Counted from the stretch's first letter, positions 16,728 to 25,718 are shown. The stretch is 64,000 nt of DNA from Microbacterium arborescens (GCF_030369635.1 NZ_CP128474.1:2418001-2482000), one strand, 5' to 3'. Program-made: numbers and translations. Notes: a model not told the origin generated them from the letters alone.

Positions 16728-16742
16728 TTAGATATCTGCTAA
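16728..16742. promoter_or_regulatory. Possible MarR operator
   Basis: TTAGATATCTGCTAA, with an inner AGATATCT palindrome, sits in the AT-richer gap between the divergent DUF7882-like and marR genes. It is short and imperfect. Confidence 0.35.
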
Positions 16743-16779
16743 GGTAAAGCTCGCAAGCCAATGACGCGGAGGTGTGCAG

Positions 16780-17292
16780 ATGACCGGCTTCTTCTATGAC
16801 AACGAACGTCGGCGTGCGACCAGCGCGCTCGAAGCCCTGCGGCTCTACCAGGCAGCCGAGGCCGCCATGCGGCGGCGCACGCGCGAGTCGATGTCGATGG
16901 GCGAGAACGAGCTGCTGGTCATCCGACAGTTGCTCCGGGCACAATCGCGCAACCTGCAGGTGAAGCCGGGAGACGTCGCCAAGTACCTCGGAATCTCGAC
17001 CGCGAGCACGACGAGCCTCCTCGACCGCCTCGAATCGGCGGGGTATCTGCGACGAGTGCCGCACCCCAGCGACCGACGCAGTGTCTACCTGGCACCGACG
17101 GAACGAGCCGACGAAGAGGTGCGTGCGACCCTCTCGGCGATGCACGACCGCATGCACCAGGTCGCCGACGAGACCTCCCCCGAGGCCACGGCGGCCGTGA
17201 TCGATTTCCTCTCCCGTATGCAGGACGCCGTCGACTCGGTCGAGCCTGCCCCCACGCTGCGACGCGAACGCGGCAGCGCATCCGCCGTCTGA
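16780..17292 (+). CDS. MarR-family regulator
   Basis: 170 residues from ATG 16780, chosen over GTG 16774 because GCGGAGG ends seven bases before the ATG and touches the GTG. The winged helix is at about residues 40-105 (LLVIRQLL, GDVAKYLGISTASTTSLLDR, GYLRRVPHPSDRRSVYLAPT). It lies divergent from the DUF7882-like operon, which it may regulate. Confidence 0.88.
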   Translation: MTGFFYDNERRRATSALEALRLYQAAEAAMRRRTRESMSMGENELLVIRQLLRAQSRNLQVKPGDVAKYLGISTASTTSLLDRLESAGYLRRVPHPSDRRSVYLAPTERADEEVRATLSAMHDRMHQVADETSPEATAAVIDFLSRMQDAVDSVEPAPTLRRERGSASAV

Positions 17293-17296
17293 ACGA

Positions 17297-18097
17297 TCAG
17301 CTCTTCCGGGGCTGACAGGACGGACACCACCAGGTGCGTCTGCGCCCGGGATCACCCGGACCCTCGGCGCGCACGACGATCGGAGTTCCGCACCTCAGAC
17401 ACGGCTTCCCGGCACGACCGGTCACCCAGTGCGCACTTCCGCGCCGGGCTGAGCCCGTCGTGACCTGGTACATGCCGGGCACCGAGGCCGAGAGCCGCAG
17501 AGCCCGCGCGGCACGGTCGACGAGGACCGCGAGGTCGGCCGTGCCGACGGGGTCGAACGGATGCACCCCCGAGAGGAATGCCAGCTCGTTCACCCACAGG
17601 TTGCCCAGACCAGCGATGTTGCGTTGATCGAGGAGGGCGGCGACGAACGAGCGGTCGGGCCGCACATCGAGGCGCCGGACCGCCTCGGCCGCTTCCCAGT
17701 CCGTCCGCAACGGGTCCGGGCCCAGGTGTCCGAGCACCCTAGCGACGTCCCCGGCTCGCAGCATCTCGACGACCGGCATGTCAATGCCCCAGAGCGTGGC
17801 ACCGCCGTCGAGTTCCGCGCGCACGCGGACCGCCCGGTTCACTCGCGTCGGCACGGAGCGGCCGGCGCGCGTCACCGTCCACGATCCCTGCATCAGCAGG
17901 TGAGTGTGAAGTGCGAATCCGGGTTCGAGCCAGGTGATGAGGTGCTTGCCATGGGTCTCGAGCCCGGCGATCATCCAGCCGGCGAGAGACGTCCCGGCGG
18001 CCGCCCCAGAGCGCAGCTCGCCAGAGACGATACTTCGACCGGAGACGTGTGGACGCAGTCGGGCGGCGAGCCGGAAGACGCTGTCACCCTCCGGCAC
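17297..18097 (-). CDS. nei: Fpg/Nei-family DNA glycosylase (endonuclease VIII type)
   Basis: 266 residues. The mature N-terminus PEGDSVFRLA carries the catalytic Pro and Glu of the Nei branch. A helix-two-turn-helix region (LDQRNIAGLGNLWVNELAF) and a C-terminal zinc finger (CLRCG, then CPSC) complete the family pattern. It excises oxidised pyrimidines and cleaves the abasic site. It ends four bases from the convergent marR gene. The specific subfamily (Nei1 or Nei2) is not settled. Confidence 0.9.
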   Translation of the reverse strand: MPEGDSVFRLAARLRPHVSGRSIVSGELRSGAAAGTSLAGWMIAGLETHGKHLITWLEPGFALHTHLLMQGSWTVTRAGRSVPTRVNRAVRVRAELDGGATLWGIDMPVVEMLRAGDVARVLGHLGPDPLRTDWEAAEAVRRLDVRPDRSFVAALLDQRNIAGLGNLWVNELAFLSGVHPFDPVGTADLAVLVDRAARALRLSASVPGMYQVTTGSARRGSAHWVTGRAGKPCLRCGTPIVVRAEGPGDPGRRRTWWCPSCQPRKS

Positions 18098-18213
18098 AGA
18101 CGCCTCTGAGAGTCACGTCAACCTCATCCCTCCAGTCTGCCGCCTCACCTAGCCTCGGGGCGGTCATGCGTCAACTGCTCGAAAATCCTCGCGAAGGGGA
18201 TGACGATGACGTC

Positions 18214-19050
18214 ATGACTGAGATCACCGCGCACAAGGGCCTCTTCAACGACATCGAGCTGCACGTCGACGACACCGGCGGGTCGGGCCGCCCCGTCGTC
18301 CTGATCCACGGGTGGCCGCTGTCGGCTGAGTCATGGTCCGAGCAGATCCCCGCGCTCACTGCGGCCGGATACCGCGTCGTGTCGTACGACCGCCGGGGCT
18401 TCGGGCACAGCGACAAGCCACGATCGGGCTACGACTACAACACCTTCGCGCAGGATCTGGCATCCGTGCTCGACACCCTCGACCTGCGTGACGCGACCCT
18501 CGTCGGCTTCTCCATGGGCGGCGGCGAAGTCGCCCGCTACGTCGCGAACCACGGTCAGGAGCGGCTCCGCAGCGTGGTGTTCGCCGCCGCGGTGCCGCCG
18601 TACCTGGCGCAGACGCCCGACAACCCCGAAGGTCCGCTGACGCAGGAAGCCGCAGACGAGATGGAGAACGGCCTGAAGTCGGATGAGGCGGCGTTCTACG
18701 ACACCTTCACGACGGCCTTCTTCTCCGTCGACGGCGAGCTCAAGGTCACCGAGGAGCAGCGGCAGGAGGCGCTCGCGCTCACACGCCAGGCGGACCATCA
18801 CGCGGCACTGAAGTCGATGGAGGCGTGGGCCACGACCGACTTCCGCCGCGACCTGGATGCCGTGACCGTTCCCGCACTCATCATCCACGGCGACGGCGAC
18901 GGCACCGTGCCTTTCGAGGGTTCGGGAAAGCGCACCCACGAGCAGCTCGCAGGGAGCGAACTGGCTCTGATCCACGATGCCCCGCACGGCTTGAACGTGA
19001 GCCACGCGCGCGCGTTCAACGACGCGCTCCTCGCCTTCCTCGCGAAGTAG
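18214..19050 (+). CDS. Alpha/beta hydrolase, non-haem chloroperoxidase-like
   Basis: 278 residues from ATG 18214; an in-frame ATG at 18166 is possible but precedes an unlikely Asp-rich N-terminus. It shows the fold's oxyanion strand VVLIHGWPLS, the nucleophile GFSMGGGE, an acid in HGDGDGTVPF and the His in DAPHGLNVSH. The closest named group is the cofactor-free chloroperoxidase/esterase family. The natural substrate is unknown. Confidence 0.85.
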   Translation: MTEITAHKGLFNDIELHVDDTGGSGRPVVLIHGWPLSAESWSEQIPALTAAGYRVVSYDRRGFGHSDKPRSGYDYNTFAQDLASVLDTLDLRDATLVGFSMGGGEVARYVANHGQERLRSVVFAAAVPPYLAQTPDNPEGPLTQEAADEMENGLKSDEAAFYDTFTTAFFSVDGELKVTEEQRQEALALTRQADHHAALKSMEAWATTDFRRDLDAVTVPALIIHGDGDGTVPFEGSGKRTHEQLAGSELALIHDAPHGLNVSHARAFNDALLAFLAK

Positions 19051-19066
19051 GAGCCACCCGCACGGC

Positions 19067-19105
19067 GACGAAGGGCCGTTCCGCATCGCGGGACGGCCCT
19101 TCGTC
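19067..19105 (+). terminator. Bidirectional terminator
   Basis: A perfect 13-bp stem (GACGAAGGGCCGT and its complement) with a 13-base loop lies between the convergent hydrolase and oxidase-family genes. Confidence 0.8.
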
Positions 19106-19130
19106 GTATGGGAGCCCGAGAGCTCAGAGC

Positions 19131-19613
19131 TCAGAGCTCGAGCTTCTCGTTGCGCCCCTCGTAGGTCTCGCCCGTGAGCTTGGACTTGATCAGACCGATG
19201 GCCGTCGCGATGCGCCCGCCCGCACTGCTCCAGTACTCGCCCGAGATCGCATCGACACGCAGCAGCGTGATCCTCGGGTCGTCCGGTCCGTCGGGGAACC
19301 ACGCCTCGAGGGTGCTCGACCAGTAGTGCTCGAGCCGGGCTCGGTCATCGACGATCGTAGCTTCACCGGCGAGGGAGACCCACGCGTCATCCTTGCTGAG
19401 CGCCACCCCGACGGTGGGACGGACGGTCACATGCGAGGCGACGGACGAGCCCCGATCGACGACGAACCACAGGTCGCCGTCGAATTCCGCTTCCTGAACG
19501 GTCAACGGGCGCGCGGTGAGCTTTCCCGCGTCGTCGATCGTGGTGACCATGGCGAACCGGAAGTCCGGCAGCAGCTCGGCGAGAATCGTCCGGGGGTCTT
19601 CGTTGTCGCTCAT
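19131..19613 (-). CDS. Pyridoxamine-5'-phosphate-oxidase-like general stress protein
   Basis: 160 residues from the ATG at 19613, which has AAGGAG seven bases upstream; the frame is open further but lacks such a site. The split-barrel FMN-binding pattern (FAMVTTIDDAGKLTARPLTV, DGDLWFVVDRGS, VGVALSKDDAWVSLAGEATI) matches the general stress protein 26 group. These bind flavins; the reaction is often unknown. Confidence 0.85.
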   Translation of the reverse strand: MSDNEDPRTILAELLPDFRFAMVTTIDDAGKLTARPLTVQEAEFDGDLWFVVDRGSSVASHVTVRPTVGVALSKDDAWVSLAGEATIVDDRARLEHYWSSTLEAWFPDGPDDPRITLLRVDAISGEYWSSAGGRIATAIGLIKSKLTGETYEGRNEKLEL

Positions 19614-19723
19614 CGTGTCTCCTTCAGTGGGGCGGGTCCGGCGTTGGTGGGTACAGGCTGACACCGCTCATCGCGGCGCGTCGTGCTCTTGACAGGCGGT
19701 GCAGATGCCCGGCGGTGACGCCG

Positions 19724-19909
19724 TCAACCGCCCGACGGGTTCTCGAGCGGCTGTCCGCCTTCATCGGTCGTCGTGTCGACGTCGCCATCATCAGGCGCGG
19801 GCTCGTCGGGTGCCGCGCTGGGGGCGCCGGGGAAGGCCGATGCCCCGCCCGTGGTCGTGCCCTGCTCGGGCCCGTCGTGCTCGCCGCGCTGCGGATCGGA
19901 GTCGCTCAT
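19724..19909 (-). CDS. Small acidic protein
   Basis: 61 residues from ATG 19909 with AAAGGA upstream. It is acidic and Pro/Gly/Asp-rich with no fold signature, similar in character to the protein at 15675. Function unknown. Confidence 0.6.
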   Translation of the reverse strand: MSDSDPQRGEHDGPEQGTTTGGASAFPGAPSAAPDEPAPDDGDVDTTTDEGGQPLENPSGG

Positions 19910-20068
19910 CGGATCGTCCTTTCGTCGATTGCTGCCCGCGACGGTACGCGCCGCATCCGCGCGGTCCGAGGGGATTGACACGCGTCGGGCCCGGATCATC
20001 CCCCAGTCGGATGCCTCTCAGCCGATCGACCGACGCGCAGACACCTCTCCGCTTCGTAACGTCGGAAT

Positions 20069-20248
20069 GTGACCGCCGCACCTCTTTCGCCTCTCGACCG
20101 CATCCACCTCGCCGCAGGCCGGGGCCGCGCCCTGGTGGGGTCGATCCTGGGCAACATCGCCATTCTGGGCATCATCGCTCTAGCGGCGCTCGTGGTTCCG
20201 ATCGCGGCGGCCCTCGTCTTCGGCCCGGCGCTCCTCGCCCGCCTGTGA
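20069..20248 (+). CDS. Possible small membrane protein
   Basis: 59 residues from GTG. A short polar N-terminus (TAAPLSPLDRIHLAAGRGRA) is followed by a hydrophobic region long enough for two segments. The last 69 bases overlap the 3' end of the convergent SMR gene. The ribosome binding site is weak. Confidence 0.45.
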   Translation: MTAAPLSPLDRIHLAAGRGRALVGSILGNIAILGIIALAALVVPIAAALVFGPALLARL

Positions 20249-20587
20249 TCGCCTGATCGGGGCCGAGGCAGGCACGAGCTTCAGCCCGATGACGGCGATG
20301 ACGATGCCCGCGATGAAGACGATCTTGCCCGGCGAGAACGCCTCGGCGCCGGTTGCCATCGACCAGGCGACCGTGAGCGCCGCCCCCACGCCGACCCAGA
20401 CCGCGTACGCCGTGCCGATCGGGATCCGCTTCATGGCTTGTCCGAGTCCGATCATGCTCACGAGCAGTCCGGCGACGAACACGAGGGTCGCCACGGGCTC
20501 GCGGAACCCGTCGGACTGCCCGAGCGCCGTGGCCCAGACGGCCTCGCAGACGGCACTGGCGAGGAGGACGACCCATGCCCGCGCCAT
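20180..20587 (-). CDS. SMR-family exporter subunit (guanidinium exporter type, second subunit)
   Basis: 135 residues. The SMR core has four membrane segments with the conserved Glu14 (SAVCEAVWATAL) and the GTAYAVWVGVGAALTV signature of the SugE/Gdx branch. It follows the other SMR gene after one base, a pairing as in YkkCD-type heterodimers. A charged tail of about 26 residues (ending RRDRNHERR) is not part of the usual SMR length of about 105-110 and coincides with the overlap with the small ORF on the other strand. The riboswitch upstream indicates guanidinium as substrate. Confidence 0.88.
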   Translation of the reverse strand: MARAWVVLLASAVCEAVWATALGQSDGFREPVATLVFVAGLLVSMIGLGQAMKRIPIGTAYAVWVGVGAALTVAWSMATGAEAFSPGKIVFIAGIVIAVIGLKLVPASAPIRRSQAGEERRAEDEGRRDRNHERR

Positions 20588-20588
20588 G

Positions 20589-20903
20589 TCAGCTCACCAC
20601 CTTGAGGCCGATGACGCAGGCCACCAGCAGCACGAGCAGGAGGACACGCGCCACCGAGGCGCGCTCGCGCTGAGTCACCATCGCCCACACCACCGTGAGG
20701 GTCGCGCCGACGCCGACCCAGACGGCGTAGGCCGTGCCGGTGGGCAGCTCGGCCATCGCGATGGCGAGACCCGCAATGCTGCCCACGAGCGCGACGGCGA
20801 AGAGCAGAGCGGGCCGCTTGCGGCGGAACCCCTCGGATGCCGCGAGCGCGGCCGCCCATACCGCCTCGAGGACGCCGGATGCGATCAGGATCACCCATGA
20901 CAT
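20589..20903 (-). CDS. SMR-family exporter subunit (guanidinium exporter type, first subunit)
   Basis: 104 residues with four membrane segments, Glu13 in SGVLEAVWAAAL and the GTAYAVWVGVGATLTV signature. Proton-coupled export through a dual-topology or heterodimeric pair is known for the family. It is the first gene behind a guanidine-III riboswitch and is followed directly by the second SMR gene. Confidence 0.9.
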   Translation of the reverse strand: MSWVILIASGVLEAVWAAALAASEGFRRKRPALLFAVALVGSIAGLAIAMAELPTGTAYAVWVGVGATLTVVWAMVTQRERASVARVLLLVLLVACVIGLKVVS

Positions 20904-20916
20904 GACAGACCTGTCC

Positions 20917-20959
20917 GAGTCAGTCTTGTCTGGTGCGGGTACTGCTCCCTCGTCCGCGG
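20917..20959 (-). promoter_or_regulatory. Guanidine-III (ykkC-III) riboswitch
   Basis: The minus-strand RNA has GGACGAGG, then GUACCCGC, then GACAAGAC, the conserved blocks of the guanidine-III class in the right order and spacing. GCGG at the 5' side can pair with the CCGC of the second block (pseudoknot), and GAG-CAGU pairs with ACUG-A-CUC. It ends 13 bases before the first SMR start, where it can control translation. Free guanidine would turn the exporter on. Confidence 0.9.
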
Positions 20960-20999
20960 ACCCGCGGTCGGGGCCCCGCGACCCAGGGTACCCCGGCCC

Positions 21000-21857
21000 T
21001 CAGGGCGCCGGGACGAGGAAGAGGGCGTCGAGGAGCCCCGGATTGTGCGCATGGACGAGCACGCCGAAGACGACGGCGTCGAAGAGCAGGTGCACCGTCA
21101 CGACGTAGGCGAGCGAGCGCGTGCGCAGGAAGATGTAGCCCTGCAGCAGCGCGAACGGGATCGTCAGCAGCGGCCCCCAGGCTCGATAGCCCAGCTCCCA
21201 CAGGAAAGATACGAAGACGATCATCTGGAGGACGTTCGCCGACGCGTCGGCGAAGTGCCGTCGCAGCAGCGCGAAGCAGGTGCAGATGAAGAACAGCTCG
21301 TCCCAGATGCCCACGGCGCCGACTCCGACGAAGAGCCTCGCGATCAGGTCGGGAGTATCGACGACCGGCCAGTTCGTGTACACGCCCGAGGTGATGAAGT
21401 AGAAGGGCAGGATGAGCCATCCGAGCACGAGGACGGCGGCGAGCCACACCCATTGGAAGGTGGTCCAGCGTCCCCCGCCGCGCCAGGGGAAGCGGATCGC
21501 GTGGTCGCGGTAGACGAAGCGCGACACGAGATAGGGCAGAAGCACAGCGCCGCCGAGCGCAAGGGTGAATCGCACCATCGCGAGGTTGTCGAGCTCGGCT
21601 TTCAGGTCGATGAGGCTCACGACGACGAGACCGAGGGCGATGAGCGAGAGGTCGCGGGCCAGCGAGGGCCGTCCCGCCTCGCTGACGCGCCAGCGGTCGA
21701 CGCCGAGCGCAGCGACGAGACCGACGATGAGGAGCGCCCAGCCGAGCCAGGGCTGCAGGAGCACGAAGAACGCCGGTGCGGCCAGGCATACCAGCAGGGC
21801 CGGCAGCGTGCTCGCCGAGACGTAGGGGCGGGCGGCCAGGCCCGGATGCGTCTTCAC
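21000..21857 (-). CDS. CPBP-like integral membrane protein
   Basis: 285 residues with about eight hydrophobic segments. A late VGIWDELFFICTCFALLRR, then LGYRAWGPLL and VVTVHLLFDAVVF, resemble the three motifs of the CPBP (Abi) intramembrane peptidase family. The first motif has DE where EE is usual and lacks its Arg spacing, so peptidase activity is doubtful. Function unknown. Confidence 0.65.
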   Translation of the reverse strand: MKTHPGLAARPYVSASTLPALLVCLAAPAFFVLLQPWLGWALLIVGLVAALGVDRWRVSEAGRPSLARDLSLIALGLVVVSLIDLKAELDNLAMVRFTLALGGAVLLPYLVSRFVYRDHAIRFPWRGGGRWTTFQWVWLAAVLVLGWLILPFYFITSGVYTNWPVVDTPDLIARLFVGVGAVGIWDELFFICTCFALLRRHFADASANVLQMIVFVSFLWELGYRAWGPLLTIPFALLQGYIFLRTRSLAYVVTVHLLFDAVVFGVLVHAHNPGLLDALFLVPAP

Positions 21858-21872
21858 AGCGACCGCATCCCG

Positions 21873-22622
21873 TCAGGCCGCGTCGACGCGGCGGTAGGCG
21901 AGATCGCGGATGTCGCGCCCCTTGGCGATGCCCTTACGCTCGAAGGCCGTCATCACCCGCCCCTCGAAACGCGGCGCCCAGTCGCCGTCGAAGTCGGGCG
22001 CGAAGCCAGCGGCATCCCCCATCACCTCTCGCATCTGACGGGCGTAGTCCTCCCAATCGGTCGCCAGACGCAGCACGCCGCCGGGTTTCAGCACCCGCGC
22101 GGCCAGCGGCGTGAAGTCGGGAGAGATGAGGCGCCGCTTGGTGTGCCGTGTCTTGTGCCACGGATCGGAGAAGAAGATCCACAGCTCGTCGACGGATGCC
22201 GCGGGCAGCAGGTGTTCGAGCACCTCGGGCGCATTCGCCTCGACGAGGCGCAGGTTGCGCACGCCCGCACGATCGGCGTCGAGCATGGTGCGCGCAAGGC
22301 CGGCGCGGAACACCTCGACCGCGAGGAAGTCGGTCTCGGGCGCGGCTTGTGCGGCCGCGACGATCGCGTGCCCCTGGCCCGAGCCGATCTCGACCACGAG
22401 CGGAGCCTCGCGCCCGAACAGCGACGCGGGATCCACGTGCGAACCCGGCCTGACGCTGAGCAGGGCCTGATCGCGGTCGACGGGGATGTTGTAGAAGTCG
22501 CCGAGTTGGTTCCAGGCGCGCTCCTGGCCGTCGCTCATGCGACCGCTGCGGCGCGCGAACGACACGGGCCGCTCGCGGTAGCGGGGTTCGTCACCGGTGT
22601 CGGGCGCGTCGGTCTGCGGCAT
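21873..22622 (-). CDS. trmB: tRNA (guanine-N7-)-methyltransferase TrmB
   Basis: 249 residues. The SAM-binding loop VVEIGSGQGHAIV, the FLAVEVFRAGL strand and the TrmB signature IFFSDPWHKTRHTKRRLI are all present. It makes m7G46 in tRNA. The first 30 residues are a variable extension before RMSDGQERAW. Confidence 0.93.
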   Translation of the reverse strand: MPQTDAPDTGDEPRYRERPVSFARRSGRMSDGQERAWNQLGDFYNIPVDRDQALLSVRPGSHVDPASLFGREAPLVVEIGSGQGHAIVAAAQAAPETDFLAVEVFRAGLARTMLDADRAGVRNLRLVEANAPEVLEHLLPAASVDELWIFFSDPWHKTRHTKRRLISPDFTPLAARVLKPGGVLRLATDWEDYARQMREVMGDAAGFAPDFDGDWAPRFEGRVMTAFERKGIAKGRDIRDLAYRRVDAA

Positions 22623-22671
22623 GAGTCCAGGGTATCGAGCAGCCGGGTCGGCGCCGAGCCGAGGTGCCTGG

Positions 22672-23505
22672 TCAGGTGGTGACGAAGTCGATGAGCTCTT
22701 CGACCCGGCCGAGCAGGGCAGGGTCGAGGTCGCGATACGTACGGACCGATCCCAGGATGCGCTGCCACGCGTGCGCGATGTCGGCTTGATCCTCGGCGGG
22801 CCAGCCGAGCGCCCGGCAGACGCCGGTCTTCCAATCGACTCCGCGCGGCACCTGCGGCCACGCGCGGATGCCGACGGCCTCGGGGCGGACGCACTGCCAG
22901 ACGTCGATATGGGGGTGTCCGACGATCTTCAGGTGCGCGCCGTGCGGTCCGCGCAGGATCTGCTCCGCGATACGGGTCTCCTTCGAGCCGGCGACGAGGT
23001 GGTCCACGAGCACTCCGTAGCGGCGGTCGGCGGACGGAGGCTCGTCTCGGAGGAGGTCGTCGAGCAGGTCGATGCCCTGCAGGTACTCGACCACGACGCC
23101 CTCGACGCGGAGGTCGGCACCCCACACCTTCTCGACGAGCTCGGCATCGTGACGTCCTTCGACGAGGATGCGCGATGCCCGCGCAACGCGCGCCCGCTGC
23201 TGAGGCGCCACGAAAGAACCGGAGGCGGTCCGCATCCGTCCCGTGGGTTGCGTGGCCTTCGGCGCCACGAGCTTGACCGGTTCGCCATCGACGAGGAAAC
23301 CTCCACCGAGCGGGAACAGACGCACCTTTCCGAGGCGGTCCTCGAGTTCGACGTTGCCGCCGCGGACGGCGACGACGGCTCCGCAGTAGCCGTCTGCCGC
23401 AACCTCGACGACGAGATCGGGATCGGCGGGGACGTCGGGAACGACTTTGCGTCCGGCGTCCCGCCAGCCCGCTGCGAGAACATCCGAGCCGTACCTGTCG
23501 TCCAT
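22672..23505 (-). CDS. DUF3097 family protein
   Basis: 277 residues. Conserved actinobacterial family; the centre ILVEGRHDAELVEKVWGADL and VLVDHLVAGSKETRI look like a TOPRIM-type acidic motif set. The N-terminal part contains beta-rich segments (LEDRLGKVRLFPLGGGFLVD). Nucleic-acid metabolism is plausible but no function is established. It sits beside trmB. Confidence 0.85.
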   Translation of the reverse strand: MDDRYGSDVLAAGWRDAGRKVVPDVPADPDLVVEVAADGYCGAVVAVRGGNVELEDRLGKVRLFPLGGGFLVDGEPVKLVAPKATQPTGRMRTASGSFVAPQQRARVARASRILVEGRHDAELVEKVWGADLRVEGVVVEYLQGIDLLDDLLRDEPPSADRRYGVLVDHLVAGSKETRIAEQILRGPHGAHLKIVGHPHIDVWQCVRPEAVGIRAWPQVPRGVDWKTGVCRALGWPAEDQADIAHAWQRILGSVRTYRDLDPALLGRVEELIDFVTT

Positions 23506-23684
23506 GCTTCCTCCACCTCGAGCCTCTCCGGCCGCCGGTCAGCGTAACCGCGGCCCTTCCCGTCCCGCGGTATCCGCGCCGCGATTCCGCTGCCCGCTGA
23601 TTCACAGTCGCGGCATAGGCTCGGACCCCGGGCCCTCAATAGAGTGGAGGCGAGGCCGGTCCTCCGACCTCGGAAGGGGAACGG

Positions 23685-25718
23685 ATGCGCGTGCTCCGAG
23701 CAGCGACGCTCTCGATAGTGGCGAGCCTGATGCTCGTCGTCGGCGGCTCCGCCGCGGCCTGGGCGACCGACCCGGTCGACCTCGGTGCGGGGCGCGTCGT
23801 GGATCAGGCCGATGCGTTGTCGTCGGGTGAAGAGCGTGCCGTCGACGAGAGGCTGACAGCACTGAGCTCCGAGGCGGGTATCGACCTGTGGGTGGTCTAC
23901 GTCGACGCCTTCAGCAGCCCGTCCGACGCCGAAGGCTGGGCCAACGCGGTCGCCGACCGGGGCGGCCTGGGTATCAACCAGTACGTGCTGGCCATCGCCA
24001 CCGAGCAGCGCAACTTCTACCTCTCGGGCGACACCAACGGTCCCGTCGACGGCGACACGCTGGGCACGATCGAGACGCGCGACATCCTGCCCGAGCTCCG
24101 CTCCGAGGATTGGGGCGGAGCAGCCTTCGCCGCAGCCGGAGGGCTCTCGGCTGCGGTCGGCGGTTCCGGCGGCACGACCGAAGGCTCCGGAGGCGCCGCG
24201 CAGGGCTCCGGCATCCCGGTTCTGACGATCGTCCTCGGCATCCTCGCGGTCGGAGCCGTGATCGCGGTCGTCGTCGTCCTCGTGCGCCGTCGCCGAAGCG
24301 GCGCCGGCGGATCCGCTCGCGGTGCAGCCGCGGAACCGATCGAGTCTCTCGCGCGCCGCTCCGCCAGCGCGCTGGTCGCAGCCGACGACGCCATCCGGAC
24401 GAGCGAGCAGGAGCTCGGCTTCGCGACGGCGCAGTTCGGCGACGACGCGGCCGCCGCTTTCGCGCAGACGCTGGCGCAGGCGCGGCGCGACCTCGACGAG
24501 GCGTTCTCGCTGCAGCAGCGCCTCGACGACGACCAGCCCGACACCGAGGCCGACGTCCGCGCCATCCACACGCGGATCCTCGAGCTGTGCGCGCACGCCG
24601 ACTCCGAGCTCGATGCGCGTGCCGACGAGTTCGACCGCCTGCGCGATCTCGAGCAGAACGCACCCGAGGCGCTGGTGCGCATCCAGCAGGACCGCGCGGC
24701 GGCCGGAACCGGGCTCGACGGCGCGATCGCGTCGCTCGAACGGCTCCGATCGGCGTACGCGCCCGAGGAGCTCGCGACCATCGGCGACAACCCCGATCAG
24801 GCGCGCAGTCGCCTGACCTACGCCGACGAGCAGCTCGACGCGGCCCAGCGCGCGATCGCGGCCGGCGACGGCGCCAGCGCGGCCATCGCCCTGCGCGCAG
24901 CGGAGGGGGCCGTGGCACAGGCCGCCCAGCTCGAAGCCTCCGTCGAGAAGGTGGCCGCCGACCTCGCGACCGCCGAACGCGACGCCGCCGCCCTCGTGAC
25001 CGAGCTGGAGCAGGATGTCGCCGCCGCCGTCGGCGTCCCTGATCCCGACGGCTCGCTCGGCGCGGTCGCGTCCGCCACGCGCCAGCAGATCGACGCCGCC
25101 CGCGCTCAGCTGACGGGCGAGCACCGCCGCCCGCAGGCTGCGCTGTCGACGCTCCTGGGCGCGAACTCGGCGATCGATGCCGCCCTCGCCGGCGCGCGCG
25201 ACGCCGCACAGCGCGCGGCCCGCGCACGGCAGACGCTCGACCAGCAGTTGCAGCAGGCGCGTGCACAGGTCTCTGCCGCGGAGGACTACATCGGCACGCG
25301 GCGCGGCGCCGTCGGCGCGACGGCCCGCACGCGGGTCGCGGAAGCGCGGGCGTCGCTCGATCGCGCCGAGGCGACATCGCAGATCGAGCCCGAACGCGCC
25401 CTGGCCGATGCGACGCGCGCGACACAGCTGAGCAGGCTCGCGATCGATGCGGCGCGCACCGACGTCGGCGGCTTCACGTCGGCCTCCGCCGGCTCGAACT
25501 CCAGCGGCATGATGGGTGCCATGATCGGCGGCATGGTGCTGAACTCGCTCCTCGGCGGCGGCTCATCCGGCCGACGCTCGTCGGGATTCGGCGGCAGCGG
25601 CTTCGGCGGCGGCCTCGGCGGATCGCGCGGCGGATTCGGCGGCGGATCTCGCGGCCGCACCGGCGGTGGTGGATTCGGCGGCGGCGGTCGCTCCCGCCGC
25701 GGCGGCGGCCGCTTCTGA
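23685..25718 (+). CDS. TPM-domain membrane protein with coiled-coil and Gly-rich tail
   Basis: 677 residues with GGAAGGGG before the ATG. A signal peptide (1-27) is followed by an extracytoplasmic TPM domain (about 30-160: VVDQADALSSGEERAVDERL, DLWVVYVD, NQYVLAIA, RNFYLSG). A membrane segment lies at about 182-204 with RRRRSG after it, then about 400 cytoplasmic residues rich in Ala/Asp/Gln helices. The end is a long Gly/Ser/Arg tail (GGG, SRGG). The pspA gene follows by 41 bases. A role in membrane stress together with PspA is inferred from this pairing. Confidence 0.85.
   Translation: MRVLRAATLSIVASLMLVVGGSAAAWATDPVDLGAGRVVDQADALSSGEERAVDERLTALSSEAGIDLWVVYVDAFSSPSDAEGWANAVADRGGLGINQYVLAIATEQRNFYLSGDTNGPVDGDTLGTIETRDILPELRSEDWGGAAFAAAGGLSAAVGGSGGTTEGSGGAAQGSGIPVLTIVLGILAVGAVIAVVVVLVRRRRSGAGGSARGAAAEPIESLARRSASALVAADDAIRTSEQELGFATAQFGDDAAAAFAQTLAQARRDLDEAFSLQQRLDDDQPDTEADVRAIHTRILELCAHADSELDARADEFDRLRDLEQNAPEALVRIQQDRAAAGTGLDGAIASLERLRSAYAPEELATIGDNPDQARSRLTYADEQLDAAQRAIAAGDGASAAIALRAAEGAVAQAAQLEASVEKVAADLATAERDAAALVTELEQDVAAAVGVPDPDGSLGAVASATRQQIDAARAQLTGEHRRPQAALSTLLGANSAIDAALAGARDAAQRAARARQTLDQQLQQARAQVSAAEDYIGTRRGAVGATARTRVAEARASLDRAEATSQIEPERALADATRATQLSRLAIDAARTDVGGFTSASAGSNSSGMMGAMIGGMVLNSLLGGGSSGRRSSGFGGSGFGGGLGGSRGGFGGGSRGRTGGGGFGGGGRSRRGGGRF

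Noticed and set aside
21000..21857. Active CPBP peptidase
   Set aside because: The EExxxR motif is altered (DELFF without the Arg), so only a CPBP-like membrane protein is claimed.
22929..25124. Long minus-strand open frame across DUF3097 and the TPM gene
   Set aside because: Low-complexity shadow frame; the genes on both sides have clear family matches.
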